A stretch of 64,000 nt of DNA. Origin: Macrosoma leucophasiata (Eukaryota; Arthropoda; Insecta; Lepidoptera; Hedylidae). Position numbers and translations under genes: made by a program. The stretch lies in contig JAWQUS010000017.1 in NCBI GenBank assembly GCA_036365455.1, positions 2,604,001 through 2,668,000 on the forward strand, read 5' to 3'. The notes below the pieces were generated by a model. That model was not told the DNA's origin, ran no database searches, and worked only from the letters and a program-made list of their open reading frames with translations. Shown here piece after piece: positions 1 to 47,395 of the stretch. The first letter of the stretch is position 1. Each line of letters begins with the position of its first letter.

Positions 1-103
1 AACATAGTTATATATAGAAAAATCTCCTATTGTTACCCACTTGGGCAGTAGCAAGACATTCCCAACTCAAGTATCTTTGATAACTTGCGGGGAAGTTGTT
101 TTA

Positions 104-270
104 TATTATTTCGCATTAGCACATACTTGTGAAATATATTTTATTTAAAGAAAAATGGAAAGATAAATTTGACTTCAGGCGAGACTCGAACTCACGGCCT
201 ACTGGGAATCTAGTCCAGCCGCTCTTCTGGCTTACTGGGAAGTCTCAACCACTATAACGTAAAAAGAGAT
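104..270 (-). repeat. Family C (tRNA-like composite) fragment
   Basis: Degraded copy of the element seen intact at 14509-15105 and 21105-21555. It keeps the AAATGGAAAG lead-in and the tRNA-like core on the minus strand (GACTTCAGGCGAGACTCGAACTC on plus) but diverges after the CCAGCCGCTCTTC segment. Confidence 0.75.
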
Positions 271-367
271 ACATACAGTACCAATATAGTGACATATTGT
301 TGTCGACAAAAAAACAACAATACACATTATTTTTTTAAAGTTCTTCCATGATTCTACGTATTTTTCT

Positions 368-35790
<35,423 letters not shown>

Positions 35791-37164
35791 TTTTCAATTC
35801 AAAATATACAAAAAAACAAGTCTTAACAAAAGTTCAGAAATAAAAAAACGCGTGTTACGTTAACTAATTCGAACTATGAACGAATGTTAGTAAAACCAAA
35901 ATGATAATACTTATAGTTATAGAAGTTTAACGCAATTTTGGTGGTGCTAACAAGTATTTTTAATTATGTACGGGCAATTATTTATTTAATAAAACTTTGC
36001 ACCACCATCCACAACATACATAAACTTTCAAATGACTGACAATGACAATGACATTAACTTTTAGCTTAACTTTTGACGTTGTCAATAATGGGCACGTTCC
36101 ACAAACGACCGCAACGCCTTCGACCACGTCTGCTGATTCACCAACGTAAAAAAGCCTGCGTCCCATGCTAGTACTGAGGCGAAAGTCACAAATACAAACA
36201 ACTCGGCTCATAAAAGCAAAATAATGCAAACAAAAAACGCTCTTAAATTATTCTTCTTACAAACGCCAACGCCAACGTTATTATTACGTGCACAGGGTAT
36301 CGTATAGGCGCAACGGAATAAATAACAAAATATCATCTCATATGGTATCCCACTCTCACTTGCTTAATATTGTATTGTTATCTCGCTCACTATTCACTAT
36401 TCGCGGCTATTTATCTTATTAGGTTGGGAAAAAAGTTTCTTCGCATTTTTTAAGATAATTCAAAACATTTTTTTATACAGTTTATTTAAATTTAACTAAA
36501 GTATGTATGTAAACCTTTTGCCATCTTGTAGGTAGGGACATGATCCCATTGCTATAAAAACTTTGGGACTTCTCTTCAAAATACCGCGACAAGTGGATTT
36601 GGCAGTCCTCTCGTGATGTTAACCTATGTAACATTGCATAAAGAATTCTGAAGAGACCGAAACAGGTGGAAATCTGAAGGTGCAAGGTCAGGACTATACG
36701 GCGGATGCATTAACACCTCCCAGCCAAACTCTCTTATCTGTGATTAAAAACTCCTTGGCATGGAAAAAAGTTGCATGTTGCATGAACGCGCATTTTGCTA
36801 AATCGCAAACGGAAAGAACTAGGAACTAAAATGAAGCTGCACGATTCATTTTACACAAGTTATCAATGAGGTCAGTCGGTAATAAAACTCACTATTCTCA
36901 AGAAAAGTAACTATGAGTAAATATTTGCCATGTGAAGCAAACGGGAAAAAATGGAAGACATACCTTGTAAAATAATATGTAGCATTTACAATTTTGTATA
37001 ATTTTAATATGATGATTGAAGGTAGAAGTAAGAAAGTTCACGTCATAGAACGAAACGTTAACCAACATGGCGACGAACATTTTGTTCGTTCTTGTCATTT
37101 TTCTGTGATTGTGATGCTCGTACACAGTGTAAAATAGAAACTATTTAGTATTTTTTGGTTTAAA
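35791..37164. promoter_or_regulatory. Divergent Gart / Dcp1 intergenic region
   Basis: The start codons of Gart (minus) and Dcp1 (plus) are 1.37 kb apart with no other gene between, so both promoters should lie here. No convincing TATA box was found for either. A truncated mariner occupies 36419-36736 and separates the two proximal halves. Confidence 0.5.
36419..36736 (-). mobile_element. Truncated mariner copy 3
   Basis: Keeps one inverted repeat (AGGTTGGGAAAAAAGTTTC next to TA) and the 3' third of the transposase, including the LTSREDCQIHLSRYFEEKSQ segment. A 16-nt deletion removes the usual stop context, and the element breaks off at CTCTTA. It sits in the shared Gart/Dcp1 promoter region. 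Confidence 0.9.
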
Positions 37165-38439
37165 ATGGTTGATACCGGTCTGCGTATGAATTTCGCTGCC
37201 CTAAAGAGGGCAGATCCATACGCAAGAGAAATAATTGATAGTGCTACCCACGTCGCACTTTATACATTTGAAGAGAACGAATGGGAGAAAACGAACGTCG
37301 AAGGTGCTTTGTTTGTGTACAGTAGAAATGGTGAACCATACCACAGCCTGGTGATTATGAACAGATTGAGCACGAATAATCTGATCGAGCCAGTGTCAAA
37401 GGGTATAGAATTGCAGTTAAAAGAACCTTTCTTGCTGTATAGGAATTCCAAGTGTCGCATTTACGGCATATGGTTTTACGACAAAGACGAGTGCGTTAGG
37501 GTCGCCACGAAATTGAATTCAATAGTTAAAGATTCCACAAAGCCAGTGCCGAACGATAGCATGCCGCAAAATACGGTGTTTAGTGCGCCGGTGAAGGCGA
37601 ACGCCCCAGTGGACATATTCAGCATGCTCAGTAAGGCGCAAGACGATTTTAATTCCAACAAGGGTCTATCGAGTAAGCCGGAGTCGATGACATCGCGAGC
37701 GCCCGACATGGCTTCGCAGAGTGTGATGGACTTTTTCGCGAAGGCCGGTAGCGGAGCCGCGGCACAGATGCCGGCCGTGTCGTCTCTACCCTCGCCCGGC
37801 ATCTTCGGCCCCCGCCCGGCGGATGCCCGAGAAGCGCCTCTCCTCCTCCAGAGGCTTATGAGTAACCCGGCACACTCAGTTGAGCACATAGAGAAGCAGC
37901 AACGTTCTGTCACACCTCAGGAAGTGCCTGCCACCAATGGTAATGTTTCTATAGATGCGGCGACGCGTCAAAATACTGTCTTTCCACTAAAATCAACCCC
38001 AATCGACAATCAAGGGCACCAGAGGATAAATAATATGAAGAAGATCCAACCACTGGATGGATTAGATTCAAATGGTCCAAATCCATTAGAGAGTGAGTTA
38101 AATTTGATTCACATTTCTTCACCAAAACCAACATCACCTTTAGCTACATATTTCAATCAATCTCAGGACATTGGACATCCAGTAATCTCTTATAATGATA
38201 GTAAGATGGAAGATACTGGGATATTTCCGATTATGACTAACCAGCAAAAGCCAGCATTGATGCCGCCAACAATGTTCACAGCAAGTACTGGCAGCGACAT
38301 ACAATCCCCAGAGCCTCTCACTAGGAATCAACTTCTTCAAGCATTCAATTATCTGCTCAAACATGATGCGGATTTTGTAAACAAGTTGCACGAGGCTTAC
38401 GTTAAATCCTTTTCAGAAAAGGCATTCTCTGTGTCATAA
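37165..38439 (+). CDS. Dcp1: mRNA-decapping enzyme subunit Dcp1, single exon, 424 aa
   Basis: Activator of the Dcp2 decapping enzyme in cytoplasmic 5'-3' mRNA decay and P-bodies. The EVH1/WH1 domain spans residues about 5-122 (MNFAALKRADPYAREI, GALFVYSRNGEPYHSLVIMNR, YRNSKCRIYGIWFYD). A short DIFSMLSKAQDDF helix at about 150-162 fits the conserved Dcp1 motif I. The middle is low-complexity Pro/Ser with NPAHSVEHIEKQQR at 234-247. The last about 44 residues (LTRNQLLQAFNYLL...FVNKLHEAYVKS) match the C-terminal trimerization helix. The ATG follows AT-rich leader sequence and precedes the conserved N-terminus. No intron interrupts the frame. No poly(A) relic or target duplication was seen that would mark a retrocopy. 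Confidence 0.93.
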   Translation: MVDTGLRMNFAALKRADPYAREIIDSATHVALYTFEENEWEKTNVEGALFVYSRNGEPYHSLVIMNRLSTNNLIEPVSKGIELQLKEPFLLYRNSKCRIYGIWFYDKDECVRVATKLNSIVKDSTKPVPNDSMPQNTVFSAPVKANAPVDIFSMLSKAQDDFNSNKGLSSKPESMTSRAPDMASQSVMDFFAKAGSGAAAQMPAVSSLPSPGIFGPRPADAREAPLLLQRLMSNPAHSVEHIEKQQRSVTPQEVPATNGNVSIDAATRQNTVFPLKSTPIDNQGHQRINNMKKIQPLDGLDSNGPNPLESELNLIHISSPKPTSPLATYFNQSQDIGHPVISYNDSKMEDTGIFPIMTNQQKPALMPPTMFTASTGSDIQSPEPLTRNQLLQAFNYLLKHDADFVNKLHEAYVKSFSEKAFSVS

Positions 38440-40045
38440 ATTCTATGAATCATGTGGCTAAGTAAGCTGCGCTGCTATCAATGTACAGTTGTAATTGAAG
38501 TATAAATCCTCTAAAAATGTTGTGTAGACCCACTAGTTTTGTAGTTAACTTGTTTGGACAGAGTATTTTTAAATAAGTTTTAAACATTTGACCTGTGTCA
38601 TTGAAATGTATAGAGGAATGAATTTTAGTGACATATTTGTATCCCCCCTATTGAGACAAGTTGTTGACAAATCGTAAAAGGCTACTTGTGATATCTGATT
38701 GGCTTGATAAGTTTTGTCTACATTGCAGTCTGATGAGTTTCTCTTATGTGTGATTAAATTGGAGATACTTGAGGGGAGAACTAACGGAGAAATGTTATAT
38801 AATTTCTTTGAGCGATTTAACTTTGTAGATTAAAAGATTGAAATACTATAGCGACAAAGCTTAAAGCTTTGTCCATCTTCAATTTTCCTGCTCCATTTCA
38901 TAATATTAAACAATATTGTATGACTCTCTGTCTACATCATACAAAAAGTAAAAAGATATCTTGTTCTATAAATAGTTCATTGCAATATTGATTGTAATTA
39001 AAAATAGGGATACCTCTTGTTGATGATTCTTCAAATCAGTGCTGTGAATTTAAATTAATATTTATATAAAAATATAGATATTCATGGTTGTAAATGACAA
39101 AGCTATGAGGTATTGTCATTATTTATTATGATTGCAATGAATTTTCTTGTTTAAGGAATTAATCTTCTCTTTAATTACATTTAGTTTGTACTTTTGTATA
39201 AGAACTGGACATTTGCTATTTCTTTACACCACTTATCAAACTTTCACTTAGTTTATTCATCTGTTTTTTTATTGCATGTTAATTTTGAATTTGTGTAACA
39301 TTTTTAAGTCCATATACGGTATGCTGTAAGCAGATGATCCATTTGTGAGCTATATTGTTGGCATTTGGGTCGCAGTGAGCCAGTGGTATATAATCTTATA
39401 CCACCAGCCCAGTGATTAACCTGTCAAGTCACAAGAAAAATATGACAATTGTGCCTCCGCCAATATTGGCCTCTTGATCCGTGAGAAAATCACTAAAACT
39501 TTGCCAGTGGATGACAAGAATTGGCCAACAATAAGCTTATGACTTGCCAATATGCTATTCTCTTTCAGTGTTTTTGAATGTCAGTTGACTGTGTAACTAC
39601 TTATTATCATATTCCCTTGGAAAAATAAGTTGTGAATTCTATGATTTTATATTGTAACCCGTTATGTCAGTGTTACAATATTGTAAAGTGTAAAATTACA
39701 CTCTTAGGAGATTGCCATAAAACTAGCTTTGCTACTTTGAAATTGAGGTTGTATCTTATGGCAAATATTAACAAGGGTTTAGGTCTACTTAAGATTATTA
39801 TCTTGACCACTTGTTACTTACTATAAATCTTTAAAGTGACAAAAGATAAATGTTGACATTTCAATTGAAAATTATTTCATTTCTGGGGGCTATTTCAACT
39901 CATTTGTAAGATTTTGGCCTATCTGAACACTGTGAAAATGATTAAAACGAATTTATTTTTGTAAAAGCTCCCTTATTGTATTGATTGTGTAATTTTGCAG
40001 AACTTGTAATGTAGTAGATGACAATAAATCAAAATTTCTGGACGA
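38440..40045 (+). other. Dcp1: Probable Dcp1 3' UTR
   Basis: 1.6 kb of AT-rich sequence without the repeats that fill the rest of the window. The first canonical AATAAA seen downstream of the stop is at 40023-40028. Absence of transposons and of open frames fits a long 3' UTR, but the poly(A) site is inferred. Confidence 0.55.
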
Positions 40046-40297
40046 TTTACCATTGAAAATATATCAAAAATAGTCTCAAATTAAATGGTTCATGAAGCAA
40101 AACATTTCTTTTATTTTTAATTTTATCTTATTCCTGTAGTTTTTAGAGTTCTGTACCTCAAAAGGAAAAAACTGAATCCTTCTAAGATTATTTGTGCATC
40201 TGTCAGAGCCAATTTGAGATTTTGTCGGTTTTTGTTCTCAAAAATTTAACGAGTTTTTAAGTAATTGAGTGGTTTTAATTGGAATAATAAATATAGA

Positions 40298-40478
40298 AAT
40301 CAGCCCCACTAGGTATAAACCTGGTTCGTGGATGGCGGTTATTCAATTCACACACAACACGTAAGAAATATCTGTAGGCTATACAAATATTTGTCCCGGT
40401 ACGGGGATCGAACCCGTGAGCCTCGGTTCATACAATCGCCACACACCGCTGTACCAAGTGGCTCGTCAAGTTTGAAAC
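40298..40478 (-). repeat. Family B SINE copy
   Basis: Inverse copy with GGGGATCGAACCCGTGAG (B-box) and a degenerate tRNA-like head ending near GTGGCTCGTCAAG. The body is shortened. Confidence 0.7.
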
Positions 40479-40514
40479 GACCGTTCCGCTTGATTCGAGA
40501 TGTCTTGAGTTTGA

Positions 40515-41302
40515 TCCTCCCCATGGACAAATGTCTGATGGTGCGGTCAAGTCTTAGGAATCGACGTGCATGTATGAAAGAATGATGACGGCTGACGGTA
40601 GATGAGGCACACCTCCCGTGCATGTCAGCACCGGGATATCTGGCGCTCCACACTACCTGCCTACCCCGTTAGGGACCTACAGCGTGGATATACATACATA
40701 CAAACAAAATATCTGCGTGTATGGATTAGGTCCATAATATAGGTAGATTTGTTCCCGATGTGGGTGTTTTGCTATGGCCTGTTATCTCTAGAACCTATAG
40801 ATTTTCCGGTATATACCTTGAGCTATTATTATACCTACGTTACGTATCTCTAGTCTATATGTATTATCTATGCCTACGTAGTAATAGCGTAATAGCTCAA
40901 TGGGTATATCCTCCCCATGGACAAATGTCTGATGGTGCGGTCAAGTCTTAGGAATCGACGTGCATGTATGAAAGAATGATGACGGCTAACGGTAGATGAG
41001 GCACACCTCCCGTGCATGTCAGCACCGGGAGATCTGGCGCTCCACACTACCTGCCTACCCCGTTAGGTACCTACAGCGTGGAGATACATACATACAAACA
41101 AAATATCTGCGTGTATGGGTCCATAATATAGGTAGATTTGTTCAAGATGAGAGTGTTTTGCTATGGCTTGTTATCTCTAGAACCTATAGATTTTCCGGTA
41201 AATACCTTGAGCTAATATTATAACTACGTTACGTATCTCTAGTCTATATGTATTATCTATGCCTACGTAGTAATAGCGTAATAGCTCAATGGGTATATCA
41301 TG
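40515..41302 (+). repeat. 394-bp tandem duplication carrying RTE-like LINE tails
   Basis: Unit 1 starts at 40515 and unit 2 at 40909 (CTCCCCATGGACAAATGTC recurs at a 394-base offset). The copies are nearly identical, differing by a few bases and a short indel near 40720/41115. Each unit contains the RTE-like 3' end (GTGCATGTATGAAAGAATGATG to CTGCCTACCCCGTTAGG and a TACATACATAC run) followed by unrelated AT-rich sequence. Confidence 0.88.
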
Positions 41303-41322
41303 ATATACCCATTGAGCTATTA
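41279..41322. repeat. Perfect 44-bp palindrome
   Basis: Centred on TATCATGATA. Each arm (TAATAGCTCAATGGGTATAT...) is an exact inverse with no spacer. It lies exactly at the end of the second 394-bp repeat unit. Confidence 0.93.
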
Positions 41323-41324
41323 AG

Positions 41325-41367
41325 TAAAAATATTCTATAAACCCATGGGTTTATAAAATATTTTTAC
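41325..41367. repeat. Near-perfect palindrome adjoining the first
   Basis: Centred on the ACCCATGGGT core, with arms of about 20 bp containing one mismatch. Only two bases separate it from the 44-bp palindrome. Confidence 0.88.
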
Positions 41368-41369
41368 CT

Positions 41370-44300
41370 CAGTGGAATAAAAAATGATCTTGCCTAACAT
41401 CAGTAGCAGTCCTTACAGTCCTTGGCCATCCATGATATTACATGTACCTACATAAATAAGACCTACTATCTTAATACTACCTATATTCACTTTTTAAAAT
41501 TTTATTCCACACACAGAGACTAGAGGGGAGTGAAGCATCATGTTTTTATTTAATTTAATGTAGTAGTTTGGGTAATTGTTTCTTTCTAATTAATTTTGGA
41601 TATACCTATCTGATTTCAAGATATATTTTTTGATAATTCTTTTTTTGCACAGACCGCGCCTGCAATAAACCAGAACACATTACCTACATACAATTATTAT
41701 AAAAATAAAACAGAGTATATTTCGAAATCGATTTAATATTTCTATATTACAAATCGCTTTGAACTTTGAACAACCAGTTGAGACCACAAAATTGTTAGAC
41801 AATTCATCGTTTTCAACATCCACGCATCGCCTGCCGGCGGGCTATGCTGTCTACTCAATCGTAAACGATTATTGAAGGCTATTTCAAATATTTCAACAAA
41901 TTATAATGCATATAAAAATATGTACAAAAATCTTTTTAATACTTTCAGGTCAAGAGATAAGCATTACCATATTTGTCTTAAAACTATACCAAGAAATTAG
42001 TGCGCAATTTATTTGGGTGTTCGAATTCCGTAACACTTGTAGGTAGTGTCAGAATGAATGTCCATAATAGTGGAAGGGCATCAAATTGAGATTAACTTCT
42101 CTACGAATTCCCTAGGCTACAGAATAAACAATTATAAAGAAAATGTTTATCATTACATCCCAAAGCAGTCGATATTTTTAACATTTATCGGAAGTTCAAG
42201 ACAAATATAATAACAGCGTAACAACATCGATCCGTAGATCTAAATTAAAATTAATTACAAAATTTTACATCGCCCGACATATTTTACAATTAAATTGTAT
42301 ATTTGAGATGAGAACCTTTTATCAAAGGGCGGTATTATATACAGGTTGTTCATTTATTGCACTGTAATTTTGTACGCCAAAAACTTTGGCATCGACAGGT
42401 AGTAAAATATACTGTTGATACCACAGAACACGGAATAGTGATCGCCTTTCTAGAGCTATCTCGTTGTCGTTTTTTTTTCACAAGCAAGGTTCGAAACTGG
42501 TTTGTATAATACCGGTTTCCCGTAAAGGTTTCGTACAGAACAAAAACCAAAGTCATTTCGTCCTCGCAACTGGTTTCATAAATATTATTACTTCACCTAT
42601 GAAAACACGTCCTTATGTTATTGTGAATATAGGGAATACAGGTTAATTAACCTTAAAACAGAGAAAAAAAGGGACAAATCTCTTAAAATTCCGGTTTCAT
42701 CAAAATCAAAACATTACGTTCATACGTAGGTATGGGAAAACCGGTTCGGAAATTTAGCCGGTTTCCCAGCCTAGCTTACAATATCGTTTATGACAAATAT
42801 ACACTTCGCTCAAAACGTAAATGCGTCCGTGAAGTTAGTTAGCCACTGCAAAGGCGATTTTATAGTTTAGAAGGCATACGAGGAGGATAATGTGGCAGTC
42901 GGCTTTCATCAGGCTTTCAAGAATTACACTGGCGTTTTTTCCTGCCTGTGTGGTAGTTGCGAGGTAAGGAAATAGGGCCAACGTTACGGAGGCAACTTCA
43001 CTCGGTGGCTTTTAAGTTTTGCGTGTACAGTATTTATATTATTATCATACTTTTAGTTCGCGTTTTGTTCGACAAGAAATTTGTTTTTTTTTCGCTAGTG
43101 GCATGTCTATTCCGAGTTCTGTGGGTGTTACTAATACCCTACTTTGACTAGCAAGTACCCAAATGCTTTGAAGATATGAAAATGTTAATTTGCAGTATTT
43201 ACATAGCTCAACACGCTTTTCGATTAACTACCCCCCAATTAAAAAGGTATAATTCAATTCGCGTTACAAGAAAGTTTCAAAATATAGTATTCGTTTAGTT
43301 TTAATGCGAAAAAGTTCATCTCTAACGGATGAGAAGGCCAATATTGGCGGAGACACAATTGAAATCAATTCTCATATTTTTCTCCGCAAAATATTTTGTT
43401 TGCATATTTGAGGTTTTGGCTAGTATGTGAGAATACCGTTTTAATTACGTGCGAAAGACAAAACGAAGCTATATTTTGAACATACGACAATCGTCCCTCA
43501 GTGCAGATGATGTGGTGATGATTTAGGCTACCGTACGCTAAACATTTTTCAATACAAAAACGCCAGTCATTTTCAAAAATTGAATCACATTAAACAAGAG
43601 AAAATATTCGAAATCGCCTTAATATCGACATAGTTTATAATTATCTATTTATAATTAAACTGACTTAATTAAAGTTACACTGTTCATCGGTTGTTTTATT
43701 TTCTCTAATTTACAACATAATCAGGTTCTTGACTTTGGATAGGTTTAGAAAAATAAATCTTGTTTTTTTTTCTAATTAAATTGTGCTATGCATTGTGTGA
43801 AAAATGCTTAATTAATAAGCGTCTTGATTATTTAACATACATTATATCGATTACTTGTTGGTAATAAGTACTAATTTTGTTAAAATTGTATACAACGATT
43901 GCTAAATCTATACAATCTCCTAAACTAGGAACTGAACGCATAAATTACAAAAGTGAAGCACTGGAAGGTTTCGTATGCAATTTTAACAAACAGCGAGAAA
44001 TAATCAGACATTTCAGGCTCATAACATAATTTGTTTGACAAAAGAAAACATTTTAATCTCACTTCGTAAAGAAATCACCCTGTGAATTTCAACAGTGGAA
44101 CAATTGATATGATAAAAGAAACTATAATATATTTACAAGGAAACACTGATTTCAATACTTCGCTACTTTTCGTTACATTTTACAGGTAACAAAGTACGTA
44201 TCATAATAAAGCTAAGATCAAAGATTGGATGCCTTTATTGCGATCGAATTCAGAATAGCAGTGTCAAAAAACGTGGCAAGAGAAAATGATTATCTGAATA

Positions 44301-45010
44301 TTCAGAGATACTGATAGAAAAGTTTAAAAAAACACCTAAGGCTCTATTCTCGTGCCTGACATAATAGTAGTTATAAAGAAATAAAATACGCTTACACTCA
44401 CAGCCCCACACTAGGTATCAGCGGTGGATTTACACTAAGAGCAGTCGGGGCTAGTGCACAGGGCGGAAATTTTATCATCATATTTTAGATTCGATCACAA
44501 TAAAATATCTTTACTAGCTCGTTCGTATGCGTTACAAAACATATTTATTTTTAAATATACTGAACCGACATGATGCATTGTCTTTATTTAACCACGAGGT
44601 AATAGATATTATAAACTTGGAGATCCTTTGCTGATTACTTGAAAGTTTGGTAAGTACGTACAATATAATATGCATATACTAGTTGAATATAACTTAATTC
44701 AGAGCAGTTAATAATTTTAAGAGTTATAAATTCTGCTGTTAAAATCTGAACAAATATTTTTATACGATTGATGTATGTACCTCATGTAAAAATATTTATT
44801 CTTTTAGAATGGGTTTATTTTATGCCACTGCGCACAATTCTAGATGGACTGTATGGCATATAGCATACAAGAGTATTGAAAATTACAACTGATCGAAATA
44901 CACATACTTCTTATTTTAAAAAAGTACCTATGCGAAATATGAACAGAGGCATTCACTTTTAATATCAGAAATAACGTGGAAAGGATTTTACATAATTATT
45001 ATTCTAGAGT
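41370..45010. other. Intergenic, AT-rich, no gene recognised
   Basis: About 3.6 kb without convincing coding exons on either strand. Short shared blocks (ATGCGTCCGTGAAGTTAGTTA at about 42820, similar at about 21930) hint at old repeats. A family B SINE tail fragment lies at 44385-44425. Confidence 0.5.
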
Positions 45011-46496
45011 AAGATCCCAGAGCGATAAGACACAACTTATTTTCTAAAGCATAGAACTTTCGGTTTTAAGTAGTCTCTCGTGTACTTTTTAATACCTGTA
45101 CGCTTGTGGAGTTGGCTCGGTGACACCTGCGCAGGTACCAGGTGAGAAAGGTAACTAAAAATCAGAGTTACTTAAGTTAAATTTAAATGACTGATTTTTA
45201 TATATATTTTATAGAATATTACTCTGAAGTAATATCAAAAAAGTCAAACGCTTTCCATGCGCCAGAACTTTTGTCAGACGCTTTAAAGCTCTACAAAAAA
45301 TAAATGAACTTAATTTATTTTTAAATGTCTGATTATTATATATGTTATTCAAATAAATAGGTGACGCTAAACGTCAAATATTTATCTCAGAGTGTGAATT
45401 GGATATAAGCAGGTTTGAAAAAAGTATTAAAAAACACCACTGGAAAACTTTACACTGGATTATTAAAAAAAAAAAGAAAACGTAAGTAGGTAGTAAAGCG
45501 CAAGAAGTACGGATTCAAAGAGATTTTTTTGGGCGTGTACTTGGCATATCTATAGATCATAAAGTAGATATGGCCAAAATTCTATCCTATTCTATTACTC
45601 CAGTGCCATTATCCATGTGCCATATTGATGGAGCCATTTGTAAAACTCAGAAATCAACCTTAATGAAGTCCTTAGAAAAAGGTTTAGAGCACAATCCACC
45701 TGATCGAACAGATATTTTATTGATTAATGTTTTTTTTTACTACATACTATGAAAAATGTCCCGAAAACTTTTGGAGCTATTTAAAAAAAAATGCTGCTAA
45801 TGGTAATACAACTCAAAGCGACAAGATACGACGTTATTATTGATCAATACTTCTCTCCTTCGATTAAAGATTACGAAAGATCTCTCCGCCAAGAATCTAC
45901 ACAACTGGATTTTAATATTGCTGCTCCCGATCAAATTAGACCGTCTGATTTCTTAAAAGAACTCAAAAACATCCATTTTATAAATATGAAATTGAAAGCA
46001 GTAAGTATTTTTCAAATATTAAGGTATTTTACTCTGAGGCGCATGCGCATAGTGCTCTCGCGCTCATACTCATAGTTGAGTAATTTTTGTGTTTAGGGGA
46101 TGTTTGGTCATTACAATTTGTCTGACTGATTAAATATAACTTTGTAATATTTATTTGAATAACATATATAAAAATCAGACATTTAAAAATAAATTAAGTT
46201 CATTTATTTTTGGTAGAGCTTTAAAGCGTCTGACAAAAGTTCTGGCGCATGGAAAGCGTCTGACTTTTTTGATATTACTTCAGAGTAATATTCTACAAAA
46301 TATATATAAAAATCAGTCATTTAAATTTGACTTAAGTAACTCTGATTTTTAGTTACCTTTCTCACCTGGTACCTGCGCAGGTGTCACCGAGCCAACTCCA
46401 CAAGCGTACAGGTATTAAAAAGTACACGAGAGACTACTTAGAACCGAAAGTTCTATGCTTTAGAAAATAACTTGTGTCTTATCGGTCTGGGATCTT
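45011..46496 (+). mobile_element. 1.49-kb element with about 349-bp terminal inverted repeats and a coding remnant of unknown family
   Basis: The left arm 45011-45359 and right arm 46148-46496 are inverted copies with few mismatches. Both start AAGATCCCAG and contain GGAGTTGGCTCGGTGACACC and CCTGCGCAGGT (itself palindromic). The central 0.79 kb carries the decayed plus-strand coding region. The long arms and unique core suggest a DNA transposon. No target duplication is evident, and no known transposase motif was recognised. Confidence 0.8.
45505..46002 (+). pseudogene. Decayed ORF inside the long-TIR element
   Basis: Reads QRDFFGRVLGISIDHKVDMAK, then LSYSITPVPLSMCHIDG and LMKSLEKGLEHNPPDRTDILLI. 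A frameshift falls in a T-run near 45730 and a stop near 45781. Coding resumes with VIIDQYFSPSIKDYERSL and PDQIRPSDFLKELKNIHF. The pieces look like one protein, about 165 codons preserved. It reminds me of uncharacterised ORFs recurring in invertebrate repetitive DNA, but I cannot name the family. Confidence 0.6.
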
Positions 46497-46774
46497 GGAC
46501 TATTCGTGTACCTATATCATAGTCAGTTCAGTACATATCACTAACATTGCAAAGAACAATTGTATATATAATTTTTGGGAATAAATTATACATAGACATT
46601 TTAAAACATCTATTGTTTTAATTTCTAATATCTGTAGGTACATTGGACCATGTCCTCCGCTTCAGATATGAGAAATTAACAACACCCAAAAATACAACAG
46701 GGCCGTATTCTGATCTTCAATTGTTATCCAATTGCGGACCAAGATTGAATCGCTATGTTTTTGTCTTGTTTTCA

Positions 46775-47060
46775 GGGGCGTAGCTACTGCCGTATCAATT
46801 ATACGGGGCCCTAGGGCTACGGAGGCCCCCAACGTGACTGGGCGGGCCCCCCAATTTTACCCGTTTGAGGACCTACTAAGTCCATTACAATAAACAATGT
46901 CACAAGCGATGGCAGCGTTGCCAACCGTACGACAATTATGGGGGCGTATAGACCATAGAGGAAAATGTGCATTTTTTTGCTCGCACGTCCTGCTGATCTT
47001 GAATGAATGGAAGAAATTCACGCAGGGCCATATTAGCTTTTTTTTGCTCGCGCTAGTATA
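46775..47060 (+). repeat. Family G repeat
   Basis: GGGGCGTAGCTACTGCCGTATCAATTATACGG to GTTGCCAACCGTACG and a TTGCTCGC block. Inverse relative of 16440-16690. Confidence 0.65.
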
Positions 47061-47249
47061 TCTGGACCCTAAAGGACCCCAAACAAATCTTTATACGGAG
47101 TATGTATATAAGTATAAAGATAAATTATATATAAAGGAGATGTTGCAAAAATGTATGGACCTCCGGCCATGTATTGTACACAATATCATTAACAGGCAAA
47201 ATCAATATAAACACGTTTTTACTGCATATTTTCACTTATTTAGCTTTGT

Positions 47250-47395
47250 TGGCAATCGGCGTGCATGTATGAAGAGAATGATGAAGGTAGACGAGGCACG
47301 AGAGGTTTGTCAGAACCGGGATGTCTGGCGCTCTACACTCTCTGCCTACCCCGTTAGGGACCTGGCGTGAAGATACATACATACATACATTTAGC
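47250..47395 (+). repeat. RTE-like LINE 3' end
   Basis: Coding remnant CMKRMMKVDEAREVCQNRDVW and the CTGCCTACCCCGTTAGGG tail followed by (ATAC)n. 5'-truncated copy of the LINE at 32019-34080. Confidence 0.8.

Noticed and set aside
37165..40045. Dcp1 as a recent retrocopy
   Set aside because: No poly(A) relic after 40045 and no flanking direct repeat was seen, and the frame is fully intact with a long unique downstream region.
46897..47370. 157-codon plus-strand open frame starting MSQAMAALPTVRQLW
   Set aside because: It runs from family G repeat sequence into an RTE-like LINE tail and has no conserved host domain.
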